Position numbers and translations under genes: made by a program. A stretch of 64,000 bases of DNA from NCBI GenBank assembly GCA_036924285.1, contig JAYKYS010000007.1, positions 11,222,001 through 11,286,000 of the forward strand, given 5' to 3'. This stretch comes from Asterella californica (lineage: Eukaryota > Streptophyta > Marchantiopsida > Marchantiales > Aytoniaceae). Below, in pieces: positions 46,224 to 59,571 of the stretch (positions are counted from its first letter, which is position 1; each line of letters opens with the position of its first letter). The notes beneath the pieces were generated by a model. It did not search any database. It was given only the letters and a program-made list of their open reading frames with translations, and had not been told where the DNA came from.

Positions 46224-47450
46224 TAAAATCGTCAGATTCTGCTAAGAATGAACTAAACCTAATAGCGAGAAAGCGGACTGGATAACCCAGACCAGCGAAC
46301 TTTAATGACCAGCGAACTAGTAACGATGTAATCAGGGTTACCGAGACTCTAAATGTAGGGAGCGGCGGTTTAAGAGCTTATATGAAGCAAAAGAGAGGAA
46401 TAAATTATCGGAGAAGGGGAACATATCTTTCTTTAATCGTTTTTTCCCATATCACACATGCTGATCTGCAGATCATCTGCGGTCCTGCTTGACTTTGGCG
46501 TGTTGATGAAGCAGTCTGTCTGTCTGCGACTCTACCCAAGTAGAAGTCCTTATTCCATGGACGAGCTAAGATAAAAGGAGAGGGAACCATCGATACAAAT
46601 CATGAGAGAACAGAAAGATATGGCCTCGGCTCCAACGACTTTTGGAGAAATCTGAATAGCCAGCAAGCAGTTGAGAGCTTGAGACGAGAACAGAGGCCTG
46701 TGCTACTTGCATTCCTGGACAAAAGGTTCTCCAGACTCAGCTGGAGCTGAGGGGTCCGAGCATCAGTACAGCAGTATACAGAACAGAAGCAGCAGGGAAG
46801 GGGCTCTTGTTTCTGTGTAAGACCTTAATTGCTGTGTTTTTGCACTCTCCTGTTAGAGTGAAGAGGTGTGAGTTGAGAGCAAGGAAATGAAACGGAATGA
46901 TGAGTATCAAAAGATGGTAGACAGATTGATAGCTGGCTCGCTGACCGAGAGAGAGCTGTGGTGGTGCTGGAAGTGGGTACACATTCATCGGCTCCAGCTG
47001 TGCTCTCTTATCCTCTACCGCGTACGGTACACTCGATCTGCTAGCTGTAAGTAAGTGGACTCTCGTCACTGCTCCTCCAGCCAGAAGTCCTTCATCATCA
47101 TCTTATCAATCATCCTCCCCTTACTGGGACCTGGCCACAAGTGAATGGGAGAGCTTTTCAACCTTCTCATTGTGAAAAGTCCGATATCAGTCGACCATGA
47201 GTCCATGACAGACTCCACACATCCACCTTCTCCAGCTATACTCGGAGTTAACTCTACTCATCATAATTGATGTCGTGCGAGTGCTAACCTTCTTCTGTCG
47301 GAACGACAGTAAACTGTTTCCCTCCAAGATTCCTCCTTCACGCTCGTACGGTTCGTGCACGCTAGCAGGGCGGTATTCCGAAGTACTTATCTCCCTTACT
47401 TCACGTATAATATACTTACATCTCTCAATTCTACTGCTGTTCACCGGTCG

Positions 47451-47819
47451 CTACATATGATCGTACCCATGTGCATCATTCATCTTTTGATAATAGTATG
47501 AGGCACTGCTGCTGGACTTCTTGTCGTCGCTGAGCATGATGAGGGACAGCTTGATGGGTGCGATTGATCGAGCAGCTGGCTGAAGACGGACACGGTCATT
47601 TTTCTCTTCGCCCAAGAAAGAGAGACCAAATGTTTCAGAGAAGACGACCATATTCGTGAGAAGAGTCAACAGAGAAACAGATAGACAGAGACCAGAGACC
47701 ACAAAAACCACCTCATTATCGTATCGATAACACATCAAATTCCAATTAGAGTAGCCTAAATACAAACAAGATCTTTCATCCTTGTTTGATGCTCCGAGAT
47801 TCTCCAGGAGGACGATCAT
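47451..47819 (-). CDS. Doubtful ORF with a possible membrane segment
   Basis: From the ATG at 47,819 the frame runs 122 codons. It contains a hydrophobic stretch (VVFVVSGLCLSVSLLTLLTN) and a Ser/Tyr-rich tail. No family is recognised and there is no promoter evidence. It may be chance in a spacer. Confidence 0.15.
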   Translation of the reverse strand: MIVLLENLGASNKDERSCLYLGYSNWNLMCYRYDNEVVFVVSGLCLSVSLLTLLTNMVVFSETFGLSFLGEEKNDRVRLQPAARSIAPIKLSLIMLSDDKKSSSSASYYYQKMNDAHGYDHM

Positions 47820-48499
47820 TCGTGACACAGCCCAGCTCCCAACTGCAGCTAGCGAAGGAATAGTCTAATCTAATCTAATCTAACCTGATCTGGTCTAATC
47901 TAGTCCCTCACGCTGAGGAAGCCAAGAAACAGAAATATGACATTCCGCGTATCAGACGAAGCCTCCAATCTTGGCCGAGGCAAGTCCAGGATACAACTGA
48001 CAGTTTGGTCCATACTTCTCCTTGCCTGATGCTTATTTGAACTTCATTTCTGGCTAGTAAGTAGGATCATCGTAAATAAGCCGACGGGCAAAGAAGGCAA
48101 GTGCAGACTACAGCCCATATGACTAGGAATGTTTTCTAAGATGAAAGTAAAATCCATAAGATGATTGTGTTCCCACACTTGAGAGAATTCTCTTCTCAAG
48201 AAGAATGAAAGATGGCAGAGCCCTGGCTGGCTGGCTGGCTGGCTGCCTAACAGAATCGAATGAGATCTAGATGTGTCTCCCACATCATAGTAACAAATGC
48301 GATAATCACATATCTCCTTACTGTTGGCTTTCAATCGTGAGCAGAGCAGAGTAGAGCAGAGCAGCAGCATGCTCATTGAATGCTTATTGAAGCAAATAAT
48401 CGATAAATTTAGTGGGATTTAAATATGCACATTGTTTGGCGCCTTCACCTGAAATGCAGTGCAAAAGGAAGAATGTCCACAAGAATCCATCCCCATCTT

Positions 48500-49135
48500 A
48501 CTCCTTTCCCGGCCCGCATCTTACAACAATTCCAGAACGAACCCTCTGTGGAAAGCCATGGTTGGTACGTAGGTAGATAGGTTGGCAATACCGTCTCCGT
48601 CATGACGATTCATCCTGACACTTCCACTGCACTGCATTGCACCTGTCTTCTTCACACTGGGAATGACAATGAGAGACTGATCATCTACTACTTCATCTTC
48701 TCCACCTTCCTCTGACTGGGTCTTCTCTCTCAAGCAAAGTCTCTCGCTGGATAACAATAATACCGATTCCACCACATCATCGTCTTCAAGGCCGCCCCGC
48801 CAACAGCCACACCCATGGCTGTGTGGTAAACCAGCAAGGGACAGACATAAAATAGTACAGTGCAAGTCTCAGCCATGTATGTTACCCATATCTCTTATTA
48901 TCTACAATCCGCCTCCAAAGTGGTGCTGTTGTTGTTGTTGATCTTGTCGTCGTTGTTGGTTTCCAGATCTGAATAACTCACCCTGCTGCACATCATGGCA
49001 GAACTAAGCTCACTGTGCGAAGAAGGCTCTCACTCACTCTCTCTCTCTCTCTCACATCCAAATTGCCGGACGGTGGATCGGTGTTGAATGGGGCGGGAGA
49101 TCTATGTAATGATGGGGCACCCAAAAACGGCTCCA
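48500..49135 (-). other. Probable 3' UTR region of CESA
   Basis: Downstream of the stop codon the sequence keeps the GC level of the gene to about 48,500. It contains a CT/GA microsatellite (49,036-49,053 on the plus strand). A long antisense-free frame at 48,521-48,865 lacks an ATG. The poly(A) site was not determined. Confidence 0.35.
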
Positions 49136-52100
49136 TCAACAGTTGATGCCACAAGATGTCAAGTCAGGTCCTCCGACCCTTTGCAAGAAAGGGTCGATCC
49201 GCACCCACAGGAGTGAAAAGATGGAAGCCAGAAGAATAGACCAGACAATGATAATGGTCGGAGTGCGGTTCTGCCTTCCCATGAGACCCTTCAGGAAAGG
49301 ATACAGATGCACAATCACCCAGAAGGCAAAGAACAGCTTCCCGAACAGAGGTCCCCAAGATTGGTAGCTGTTGTTGATGGCATCGGAGATACCAGCAACC
49401 ACTCCTACGAGGTTGATGATGAGCAGCGTGGTCGGAGGAATCAAGAGAGTTGTGAACTTGAACGCATACAGCTCTCCAAAGTTTTCATCGTCTGCTTGCT
49501 TTGAGGTGACAGTAAAGTTGGTGTCGATACCTCCTAACACCTTCAACAGACCTTGGAAGACCGCAAACAAGTGAGACGACACTCCTCCAATAACCCAGAA
49601 CTGCTCGTTTCTCCACCATTCATCGATTCCTACACCGGACCACCTCATCTCCAGGATACCGGTGGCGAAGATGGAAATGAAGAGAGAAATAAAGAACAGA
49701 CTGGCCAAGTTGCTAATCTGCAGGAGCACGAGAGTGACAGGACGTGCAGTCAGTCAAACTTTGAGGGCTCATACTATATTAATGTGGACGTACATTTTCA
49801 TGATCCCGAGAACTGATGAGCTACAAGCGTTAAGTCAATTACGGCAGCCGAGAGCAGGAGTGGATGGGATGTGTGACTTACGGTTGGAATAATGAACTCT
49901 CCAGTCAGAAGACAGATGGCGGGGAGTGAACAATAAGCTACGAGTGGCAACGAAGTCAACGGGTACACGATGGTGTTGATGTACGCCAATCTCTCCAAAC
50001 ACTTGAGCCTTCCTCCGAAACCGTACCACAGAGGACAATGCTTGCTGAGAAGAATCTCGATAGACCCCAAAGCCCATCGAAGCACTTGGTGCAAACGATC
50101 AGAAAGATTGATGGGAGCTGAACCCTTGAATGCAGGCCTTTTAGGCATGCAGTAGATTGAACGCCAACCGCGAGTGTGCATCTTGAAACCGGTCAAAATA
50201 TCCTCTGTAACTGATCCGTAAATCCAACCGATCTGCGGAGTCGACAGTCTCAGTTAGAATAGAGAGGCGAACTGAAGCTCATCACAGAAAGCCCCAGTAA
50301 GAGACTGCCTAGTAATGACTCGTACGACCCTGATGGGAACAATGAATCTGGAGTCTCTCTATAGACCAGCCCTGTGAGGGCTAAGTGGACCTGAACTCTT
50401 TGGAGGAAAATTGTGGACAATGTAGACACGGTTGAGGTTTGGCAGTTCTGGGAAGCTTGAGCATGTGATACAGCACTACGTGCTCTGACTAGAAGAGAGT
50501 GAAATGTACGACTCGGTTTGAGGATTACCTCCTTTCCCCACTCAGATTTGTCTTCGTATCCACAACTGATGACGTGAATAGCTTCCTTCAACAGGGACCC
50601 AGCATTGGCACTGTGGGGTACTCCTCCGTTCTCCAACAGAGTAGATGCAATAAGAACTGGCGACTGTCCGTATCTCTTTTCAAAATTCTTCATCGACATC
50701 AGCGACGACTTTTCATCATCGAGACCTGCATTAATCATGGAGAGAGGTCAGCTGCAGTGAGAGACCAATATGTATATTCACAGCTAGCTGTTGAACACCA
50801 ATTAACCAAATAAGAAACTTCGAACCGGATCCGTCCGTCATATATATACTATACATTCAACTGAGACGTTGCTCACACCTTCCATTCCTTCCTCGATGTC
50901 CTCCAGGTTGAAAATGGGAATGGTAGAGTCAGTTCGCGCGGGTGCCTTCTTGTTCTTCTTTCCACGTTTGTTAGCAGGCTTTGGCTTGTTCTGCTTGACT
51001 CCCTTGCGGGGTCCGCAGCACCACTGAGGGCAGCAGCTATTACGCTTCTTCTCGCTTTCCTTCAATGGGGGCTCAAAACCATACAGTGCGTGCCTCTTGA
51101 AGACACATCCAGTACCCACGTACACTGGTCCTTGAATACCATCCAGACCCTTCAAGTTAATCTGCACGCCATCCAAAACTTCTGTGCGTCAGAACACAGG
51201 ATGCAGTGGTAGTCATGGAAATTCTTCAGAAACAACGTTCAGATCGGCAGTAGATTTCCTTCATATAGTGAAGGAGGGGAAAGACACACTTACATCGAAA
51301 AAGACGGTGTTGTGGTTAGCGTATCGATCGTTCCTGTCAATACCATCGAACCTCTGAGGGAACTGTACGTAGCAGACCCGCTTGCCGATGGTGGGATCCA
51401 TCATAAAGCACATAGCTTCACGAATGGCCTTACTGTTGTTTATATAATGATCACAATCAAGATTCAACATGTAGGGAGCGTTGGTAAGCACAGCTGACAC
51501 TCGGACCTGCGAGTTGAAAGTGGTGGTGAAAGAAGATTGTCAGGGCATTTCCTCTGGTAGATTCAGATCGGGATCCCCAATTTTACACACACTAATACAG
51601 TCGGAAGAAATGCACGAGCAATGCTCAAGAGACAGGCTCAAGCTCGAATTGATACCAATGAATTCATAGCTCCGGCCTTCTTGTGGTGATTGAATCCCGG
51701 GCGCTTCTCCCTCGATACGTACACGAGTCGTGGGAGTTCGTTCCCGTCAGTATCATGTCCACCGCTGTGACCCAGGAATACCTGAATCATTCCTGGATGG
51801 TCGCGGGTGTTGTTGCCTGGCCAAGGAGTTCCATCCTGCATGGTCCATCCTTCCTCTGGGACTTTCAGAGCCTTAGCGACCAGTGCATTAACCCGCACCT
51901 TAAATTCTTCATATTCTCTCTGCAGGGTCAAAGTTACACAGTGAGTAACAGAAACACTAAGACGGGCTATGCAAGCTCTCCAGAAGGAAAAATGCACGAA
52001 GAATCCACATAGCAGAGCCTCAAATTGCAGATTATTACAATCAGGACAGAAGCAGACCTTCATGGCTCTTCGCTCCTTGACAAATGTAGGTTGAACCTTA

Positions 52101-54597
52101 TCCTTCAAATAATCTATCTTCTGAGCGAAATACATGTCAGGTGCACGAGGCTCGATCGAGAACTTCTTGCAGAAGGGAACCCATTTTCGGGCGAATTCAG
52201 AAGTCTCAGAGAGAGTCTCGAACGTCAGCATTGCTGCACCATCATCAGACACGTAGCAGGACACCTTATCCACGGGATAGTCCACAGCTAGAATCGACAG
52301 GACGGTGTTGGCGGTAACGATCGGAGGCTCTTTCATCGGGTCCACTGTACTGACGTAGACGTCGACAGGTGCCAGCTGCGATGGCTCTCCCTCCTTTTCA
52401 TATCTGATTCACGCAGCAGATATCCCCATGAGTGAGAGGTGCCCTTGAACAGCAACCAAATATATTATCTTCCTAAAGAACGTAGCATGAAATGCAACAG
52501 CAACTGCTGCACGAGTTTAATGCAGACTGAAAGCTGCAGACCTATGACAGCAGCAGACGGCAGAAGTTCTGTACCTTAGGGATAGCCTGTCCAGATACGT
52601 TTCTCGGTTGATGGGCAACCACTTCGGGAACTGATCGAGAATCCATGATACAGCAAACCAGATCTCGCAGACGACGGAAGTGAGCCATAATCCATAGGCG
52701 GAGTCCACCGGGTTCAGAATGCGGTAACGGAAGAAGAAGCCCAGGACGACGAGACGAATAACGATGAGCATCCGGTAGGGATTGATCTTGCTCGATGCGA
52801 TGGGCACCTTCCTGGACAGAGGCTGACGAGATTCGTCCATGCTGTACGCAAAGTACATACGTGGAAAAATGAGAATTATTCTTTCAGCCGGACGAGCATC
52901 TATCAATACGAAAAAGCGGCGGGGACCACGATAGTACTCACATTGGTAGATCAGGCCCATTGGGGCCACCATCGTCGGGTTCTCCTCCTTTCCCCGCAGA
53001 GAGATGCTGCCCTCCTTCCATCATCATCATCTGCATCTTCTCCTGCCTCTGCTTCCAACTGTCAACTCTCTCTTTCCAGGCCACAGTTCCGTACCCATAC
53101 TGAGCCAGATCTTTAGACGGGTCCATGGGCCTAGCTGAAGAGACTGCACACAAAGATAGCGAAACCAGCAAAGTGAGAACTCCGCAAGAAAAAAGTCGAG
53201 CCCCGCACGGCAGGAAACTAGCTCTGGCTTCCTTCTCACAAAACAGCTCGAAGAGAAACACCAACCTGACATGTTGGGGGAGTCGATGAAGGTGAGGGGA
53301 TGAACACGCTTGACAGCACCTCCCATGACAGGGGGGACCATCAAAGCCTGATGGTCAGGAGGAACACTGACTGTGGAAGCCTCGCCATTGATCTGGAGGA
53401 AGAGGGGCAAAAAGTGAGTGTCATATCATTCCATCCAGAACACCAAGACATCGGCAAAAGAGTATTCGTATGACCAGCATGTCAATGAACTTCGTTGACA
53501 GAAAAATCGCAGCGAGCCTCAGCTCGGGAAGTAAATGCGTGAGTGCAGGACTAACCGGTTGTCCATTCGTGAGGAGAGGAAATTGTGGCTGCATGGGCTG
53601 CATCATGTACGACGGGGGAAGATTATCATCATCCGGGCGCCCAAAAGTCATACGGCCATGCAACAGATCAGTAACCTGCTGAGGCTGGTCCTTCTTGTCA
53701 TCCTGAAAGTTGAACTCGTTGTCCAAGTCGTCGGTGTCCTCCTCTTCCTCGTCACCGTTCACTCGAGGGCTGCCTGATACATTTTATCAGGACCACGGCA
53801 TTAGGATGTGCCAACTGAGCTGATGAGAGTGCATTGACCTTCAGGGTCGAGATTTGATATTGCAGCTGCATAAATATAGGGGACAGCACACTGCTCACCT
53901 CTCTGACGCTTGTATCTCGTTTTGCACTGGGGGCAAGTCTGATTCCCGTCCTTCCTCTCATACTCGTAGCAGGGCCGGCAGACTGGGAAGGCACATTCGT
54001 TACACGCAACGAAAAGCTCCCCAGCGAGCGTAATGCCAACATCGTCGCCACAAATTTGACAAATGTGACCATTGACGTGGTTCACAGGCTTGGGCTGCAG
54101 AGGTGGAAAACAAAGTCAACAAACACAGTCAAAGAAACAGAGATAAATGCAATAAAAGTGATCGATAACGCAATCTATCCACAGCTCCTCCACGCTTGAT
54201 GTGACAGCAGCACCAGCACCACCACTCCAACCTCTTGCAGACTAAGAAATCCAGAAGCTGAAACAGAGACCCGATCTCCAAGATAGAAACGGGAAACAGT
54301 CGTCTTCTAAACCAGCATTGCAGTCTCGCCCTGGACTACTAGTCCTTCAGTCATCTGCTCCACTACACGGGCCCGCATCCTCCGGAATAGCTCACTCACA
54401 ACATCTAACCTACTCAGACTACTGAGGACAGGAAGAGATTTCCTCGGCGAGTGGTTGCTATACTCCTCAGATATCAACTCAGGATCGTGCCTGTCACTGA
54501 CGAGTTGTCGTGAACATACCCCATCATGCTCGGGCCGGATGACAACAAGTTCGTTCCTGTTGTGGGAGCCCGCAACGAGCCCTGCATTGGCTTCCAT
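49136..54597 (-). CDS. CESA: Cellulose synthase catalytic subunit (CESA), complete, 13 exons
   Basis: Exons in order are 54,520-54,597; 53,899-54,094; 53,556-53,773; 53,266-53,392; 52,942-53,134; 52,575-52,841; 52,058-52,403; 51,656-51,919; 51,294-51,506; 50,879-51,161; 50,529-50,725; 49,882-50,232; 49,136-49,717. All introns are GT/AG and phases agree. The coding length is 3,315 nt, giving 1,104 residues, normal for CESA. Residues 38-83 form the N-terminal RING-type zinc finger with eight Cys (38, 41, 57, 60, 65, 68, 80, 83). Two membrane helices in exon 6 precede the cytosolic GT2 domain with DDG (413-415), DCD (580-582), TED (803-805) and QVLRW (843-847). The class-specific region lies in exon 10 ([14 protein letters not shown]). 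Further helices in exons 12-13 end in CGINC. The enzyme polymerises UDP-glucose into beta-1,4-glucan in plasma-membrane rosettes. No defect is seen. It cannot be placed in a seed-plant isoform class by eye. Confidence 0.97.
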
Positions 54598-55110
54598 TTC
54601 CTGAGGTCAATGGTGCTGCTACTCAGTCTCGCCCGACGAAAAATCCGTCTCCGAAAGCTTAAGCCTACTTCCGACCCAGATGATCCCTGCTCTTCTCAAC
54701 TCGAGCCTCAACTCTCATATCTGCTCCAGACCATGCTCTCTCTCAGCAGCTATTCACCTGTTTTTGTTCCTCCTCTCGAGGTGGGAGGGCGCAGGAGCAA
54801 TCCGACTGCTACAACATGCCCAAGTCACTAACAGGAGTGGCATACACCCCTTGCGTTCCTACGAAGCTTGCTCCGTTCCATTCCAAGGGCAGACAGCCCA
54901 GGAGCAAGACCCAGAAGAAGAGCCGATCTTGCACCTCCCTCCTCTTGTTCTTCTACTACTTCTTCATGCTCCAATCCCCTGAACTTACTTACATACACAC
55001 TCGACCCACCACCACCACCACCCACCAACTCAACTCACTCTCTGTCTCTCTCTCAGTTCACTCACCCTCCTCTTCAACTCGTCGCTTCCTGCCCTCCCTG
55101 GCTGCCCTCC
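54598..55110 (-). other. Probable 5' UTR of CESA
   Basis: This lies between the TATA-predicted start and the ATG. It is pyrimidine-rich when read on the plus strand. Short overlapping frames have no domain content. A leader intron is possible but not determined. Confidence 0.45.
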
Positions 55111-55138
55111 ACTCACGTTTCACTGAAGCACTGGGTCA

Positions 55139-55148
55139 CTATATATAG
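55139..55148 (-). promoter_or_regulatory. TATA box of the CESA gene
   Basis: CTATATATAG stands on the minus strand about 540 bp upstream of the CESA start codon. It would place transcription start near 55,110 and give a 5' leader of about 510 nt. A GAGAGAGAGAGAG tract (about 55,181-55,193) lies just upstream of it, a common plant core-promoter feature. Confidence 0.6.
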
Positions 55149-55199
55149 AATGAAAAACCCATTTACAACAGCAGCAAAATGAGAGAGAGAGAGAGCGCG

Positions 55200-58100
55200 A
55201 CAAGCAGCCAGTAAGTACGCTTGGCTTGTTTAGAGCACACCAACAAAATAATTCTTTCACTCACTGCTCAGATAAGATTTTTCACTACTTCTGCTACTAC
55301 TGTGCTGGTCCCTACTACCAGTGGCATCCAATCCGATCCGCTCTAAGCCACTCCAGCCAACGTGTCGAACAACATTCCTCCCTCCCCGAGGAGGCGGGTG
55401 GGTCAGTCAACCGGGGCGACAAGCCCGGGCTGCTGCCGGCTCTGTGCCTGGGGGAGGGAAAGAGGGACGGGAGACTGAGAAAAGGCGTCGATGAATGGCC
55501 AAGATCCATCAGTGATACCCCCCAAACTCCCATTGCTTCGCCTTTCACCGCGTGATGAAGTAAAGTGACACCTTCCTCCAAGTCTGGCTGGATCATAGGG
55601 TTTGGTTGGCCTGGTATCCCTGCCGGGCTTGACAGGGCAGGCCTGGGCTGGGCTGGGTTGGGTTTCGTTGTTTTGCTTTGGTTGTGGGTTAGAGCCTTCC
55701 TATCTGCCCCCTTTCTCCTGTATCTTACCACCACTGCCTTGCTACGAATTGAGACAGCAGACAAATCCGAATGTTGAGCTGCTGTGCGTCCTTGTTCTTT
55801 TTGGTTGCTTTTGCGTCCCTTGCACCGCTGATCTCATGAGTGAGGGAATGCAGGAAGCAAGAGGGAAAGAGGACGGTGAGTGAGTGAGTTGAGTGAGTGA
55901 GAGACGAGACGAGATGAGATGGCAGGCCAGACATGCAGTACGAGTGGAGTGCAGTGAGGACTGGTCCCTCCACCAGCCAGAGTAAGTCACCTTTTCCACA
56001 CACATGGCTAATCAGCCTGCCCCACTCTCACTCCTGTTGGCTATGATGGTTGGTTAGCATCATCTACAGCTATTTTCCCCTTTGGTCCAAAATTCATCCC
56101 TCATCAAGCACAAACTTTCTTGTATTATTTATCGATCCATTCATTCTTCTTCTTTTCCTCTCTCTCTCTCTCTCTACAAGCTCTGTCGCCCACCTTTTCT
56201 CTGTTCTTTTTCCTTATAGCATCTTCTCCGTTCTTCATATTTTACCCACTGCTCACTCCCCAAAAAGCCATGGCCAGAAAAGCTGACTGGTGAATAATTA
56301 TACCTCATTGCCTTTCTCTCTCTCTCCCCTTCCCTGCCTGCTGCTCCTCTTTTCACAACACTCACGGAATGCTTATGGAGAGGAATATATGGAAGGATGG
56401 GATGGATGAACGGATGAGACTTGAAGTCTCATGAGCTTGAGAAGGACTCCTCTCTCTCCCAGTCAGTGGAGAGTCTTGGGAGATTTTTTATTTTCTTTTC
56501 CCGAGTCTTGGAGATGAATCGAGTAAGGGAAAGGGAATCAATAAAGGCGATCAGTCAATGAAGAGTAATAAAGAAGCACCGGCAGCGAGAGGGCAGGCAA
56601 GGCTGGCATGCCAGGCAGGCGTGTGGTGGGCCTCTCCGGACGCTAAGCTCTCAGACTTTTCTCACCATTAATCTGACAGCTTGCTCGCTACAGACCAAGA
56701 CCATGCCCAACCAAAGATCTTCGCTGCCTTCTGTTAGTCCCTTCACACTCTCCCTTTTTTCTTCCTTCCTTTCTGTCGCTGATATTGTATTGTATACCTC
56801 TCTCTCCTTCTGTGTCTACGTTCCCCTACCTCCAGTGACTCGCAGTGCTCGGAGAGTTTTAACGTGAAAAACGGGAAGTTTCCGGCGGAAGGAAACACAA
56901 ATCGGAAATCCTAGAATGTTGTCGGGAAATTATGAAATGTACACTGAGAAGCAAATATTTTCCCGGGGATATTTCCGAAAGATTTGGTCCACTACCGGAA
57001 CTCTTTGAAAAGTGCCGGTAATCACAACACTGGAAACCGGAACTCCACGAGTCATGAGTCCCATCAGGTCCCTTCCCAATCCTCCTGTCACCCATTCGCT
57101 TCCGTTTCCCTGCTAGGGTTGCATTCTCATTCACTCGTTCCACTTGGCACGTCCGACTGATGTAATTAACGGTAGATAGAACGCCCTTCCATTCTCTTTC
57201 ATCTCATCCTACGTGCTCACTACTTACTCCCCATGCTTGGTATACGTGTCGCTCCGATCACTCTTCCGTCTTGACGTGGCGCTCGTCTCTCTGTTTCCCT
57301 CCATTCTGACTTGTACGTTCAAACCAACAAACAGGTGGACCTTTCATCTTGTGGAGTTCAAGCCAGTAAGCAACCGTGGGTTAAAGATAGTGTGTGCATG
57401 TATCAGTCAGCCGGAATGTGGATGTGGATTTAAGAGAGAGAAAGTTTGCGTTCTAAATCATGCTCCAGATGTGGATTAGGCTGCTTTCCATCTCATCGTC
57501 TCTAATTCTCATATTAGGGACACTCAAACCTTTCCGATAAGTGAAATCTACAGAGTTCAGATGAGAAGACGTAAGTGTAAACAGTTAAGTATTGTCAGGG
57601 ATTGCATAATCAATGTATTAATTTAATCTAAAATTTTATTAACAATATTCAAGAGATGTCGTTTACAGCCATAGAGTAGTTTCCTCAATTACTGTAAAAT
57701 TTATGTATCACTTCCAGAGGTGGTACGTAAAATTTACAGCCGAAACCTGTAAAAACATTTACGAGAGTTACGGCAGTTCCGTAAAAGTCAGGTTTGTGAC
57801 CTCTTTTTCCGTGAGTGTGTTACGTGTCTGAAGGCTCATTCACACCACCTTTCGGAGCTTATCAGAACCTCATGTTCTTTAGGTCCACGTAGGTTCGGGA
57901 AAATACTAGACTTGTATATTCCATATTTAATTTATTGCGCCAAAAGTTTACTTGACTTTATCCTTGATATGTTTGTTACATTCGATCATAATTTTCTTAA
58001 AATTATCATTTTGATTGCACTTTTGGTACATTTGTCGGATTGGATCACAATTTTCTTATCAAGGGTGGGTGCAGTCAAGTAAATTTCTGTAAATTTCACA

Positions 58101-59240
58101 TTTTTCTTAAGTTCTCTGCAATACATTGGGAAATATCTAAAGGAGATCGAGTTTAGTTTATTTTGATATGGATATATCACAACCGGGGTAAGATTCGCAG
58201 CATGAATAAATGTCATGATCAACTACAAGCATGTAGTTGTGAAGCAAGAAGACACTATCATGTGGCCCGTACATATGCACAAGAACAAGTCTTCTTATGG
58301 TCAATGGTGCACACATAAAAAAACATAATTCAAAATCGAAGTGAACAAAATACCAACAAGTTCGTGCTCGAGACTGTAATTTCTGAACGGATCCGTGGTT
58401 TGCATTTGTCATGCGCCTCATTGATAGTTTTCTCCCAACAACAATATTTCATGACTTGTTAGAGCAAAAATCACGAGAGCATTGACATATGCTTTCTTTA
58501 AGAGAATGAACTTGGGATAACAATCAACATTATTATAAAACCATGTGGGGTGTTATAGAACCTCTAGAAAAATAAAATCACATAGAATAATTTTAGAATA
58601 TAATGAAGACTATTAAAAATTTATTGAAATGTTTTGTTATAACAAGAAATGCAGAAGGAGCTTAAAAATTCGAAAAGAATAATTTAGAGATAAGAATCTA
58701 AATCATCATAGATATAATGTGAATGATCTTTCATATTTGATTTGTAGATTTTATTATTATAACAAGTGAATTTTATAAATGAGATATCATCTTTGATTTT
58801 TATATAATTTCATGCCATGAATGAAATACACCTCTAAAGATTTAGCACTAAAAGTTTGAGAAAATGATGTTTATTAGTCTTAGAAAATAAAAATAATTAT
58901 CGTTTATAAACTTAAAATATTAATTCAATAACTAATTTTATTTGAGGTGATAAAATTATATAATAAAAATCTTAAATATAATTTTGAAAAATAATCTTAT
59001 AATATAATAAGTATCAACATTTATAAAACGCCGCACACGATGTAAAAGCAAATGTTCACTATCCTTTCCAGATTGTAATTAGATTAGTAAAGTTTTATTA
59101 AAAAGACTATTATTAAATATTCTTTTTATTATGCATATGATATTTAATAGTAAAAAGTAAAAGTAATTAAACTATTTTGAAGATATGCCTTTTCTGAATA
59201 ATTTTGTGTTTTGAATTATTTTTTTATTATTCTCTTTTAT
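55200..59240. other. Spacer with no supportable gene
   Basis: The first 2 kb upstream of CESA is rich in simple CT/GA and G/C-run sequence (for example 55,640-55,660 and 56,160-56,176) and may carry its promoter elements. From 57,600 the sequence turns AT-rich with only short frames. A weak duplication lies at 57,970-58,060. Confidence 0.4.
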
Positions 59241-59249
59241 AATAGAATT

Positions 59250-59402
59250 TTTTAGATTGCTTCTGATACCCGTCATACTATGCGCAGGTTCTTGCAATTT
59301 TAGCGAGATTGTCCTCCTTTTCTCAGAGAAGATGCAATGACGGTATCTGAGGAATAAGCATCGACTAACTCTGTGCCAGCAGCCGCGGTAAGACAGAGGA
59401 AC
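59250..59402 (+). rRNA. rrn18: Fragment of mitochondrial small-subunit rRNA (rrn18), nuclear insertion
   Basis: CTGTGCCAGCAGCCGCGGTA followed by AGACAGAGGA is the universally conserved 530-loop in its plant mitochondrial form; the chloroplast form differs in the flanking stem. Upstream 'gacggtatctgaggaataag' and, further up, 'gatacccgtcatacta' also fit rrn18. Only this piece (about 150 nt) is present, in AT-rich nuclear sequence, so it is a non-functional transfer (NUMT). Confidence 0.8.
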
Positions 59403-59571
59403 TTTTTCTATTTTCATCGGTTCTGATTTTTTTCATTTATGGAAAAATTTTGAAAGAATTCAATATTTAATAGACCCTTCGCGATCTATCAAGAAGCGAA
59501 GCTTTATTCCTAGGAACCTTAATAAGCATCACAACTCGTAAATACGCGCAAAGCCAGAGGGGGGGGGGGGT

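Larger units (their letters stand above)
42195..48500. other. Spacer with small repeats, no supportable gene
   Basis: The stretch holds AT-rich blocks near 43,250-43,500 and 45,830-46,130, several tandem duplications, a perfect hairpin, a telomere-like palindrome and short microsatellites, including (TCTAA)n at about 47,862-47,885 and (GGCT)n at about 48,221-48,246. Short frames on both strands lack domains. Its right end may include the 3' UTR of the cellulose synthase gene. Confidence 0.45.

Noticed and set aside
48521..48865. 114-codon minus-strand frame after CESA
   Set aside because: It begins at TTG, has no domain and falls in the likely 3' UTR.
57213..57479. 88-codon plus-strand frame
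   Set aside because: It has a GTG start and no recognisable domain or splice context.
59559..59570. 12-base G run as a possible regulatory or quadruplex site
   Set aside because: A lone G run at a mitochondrial insertion is more likely a slippage product or sequencing artefact.
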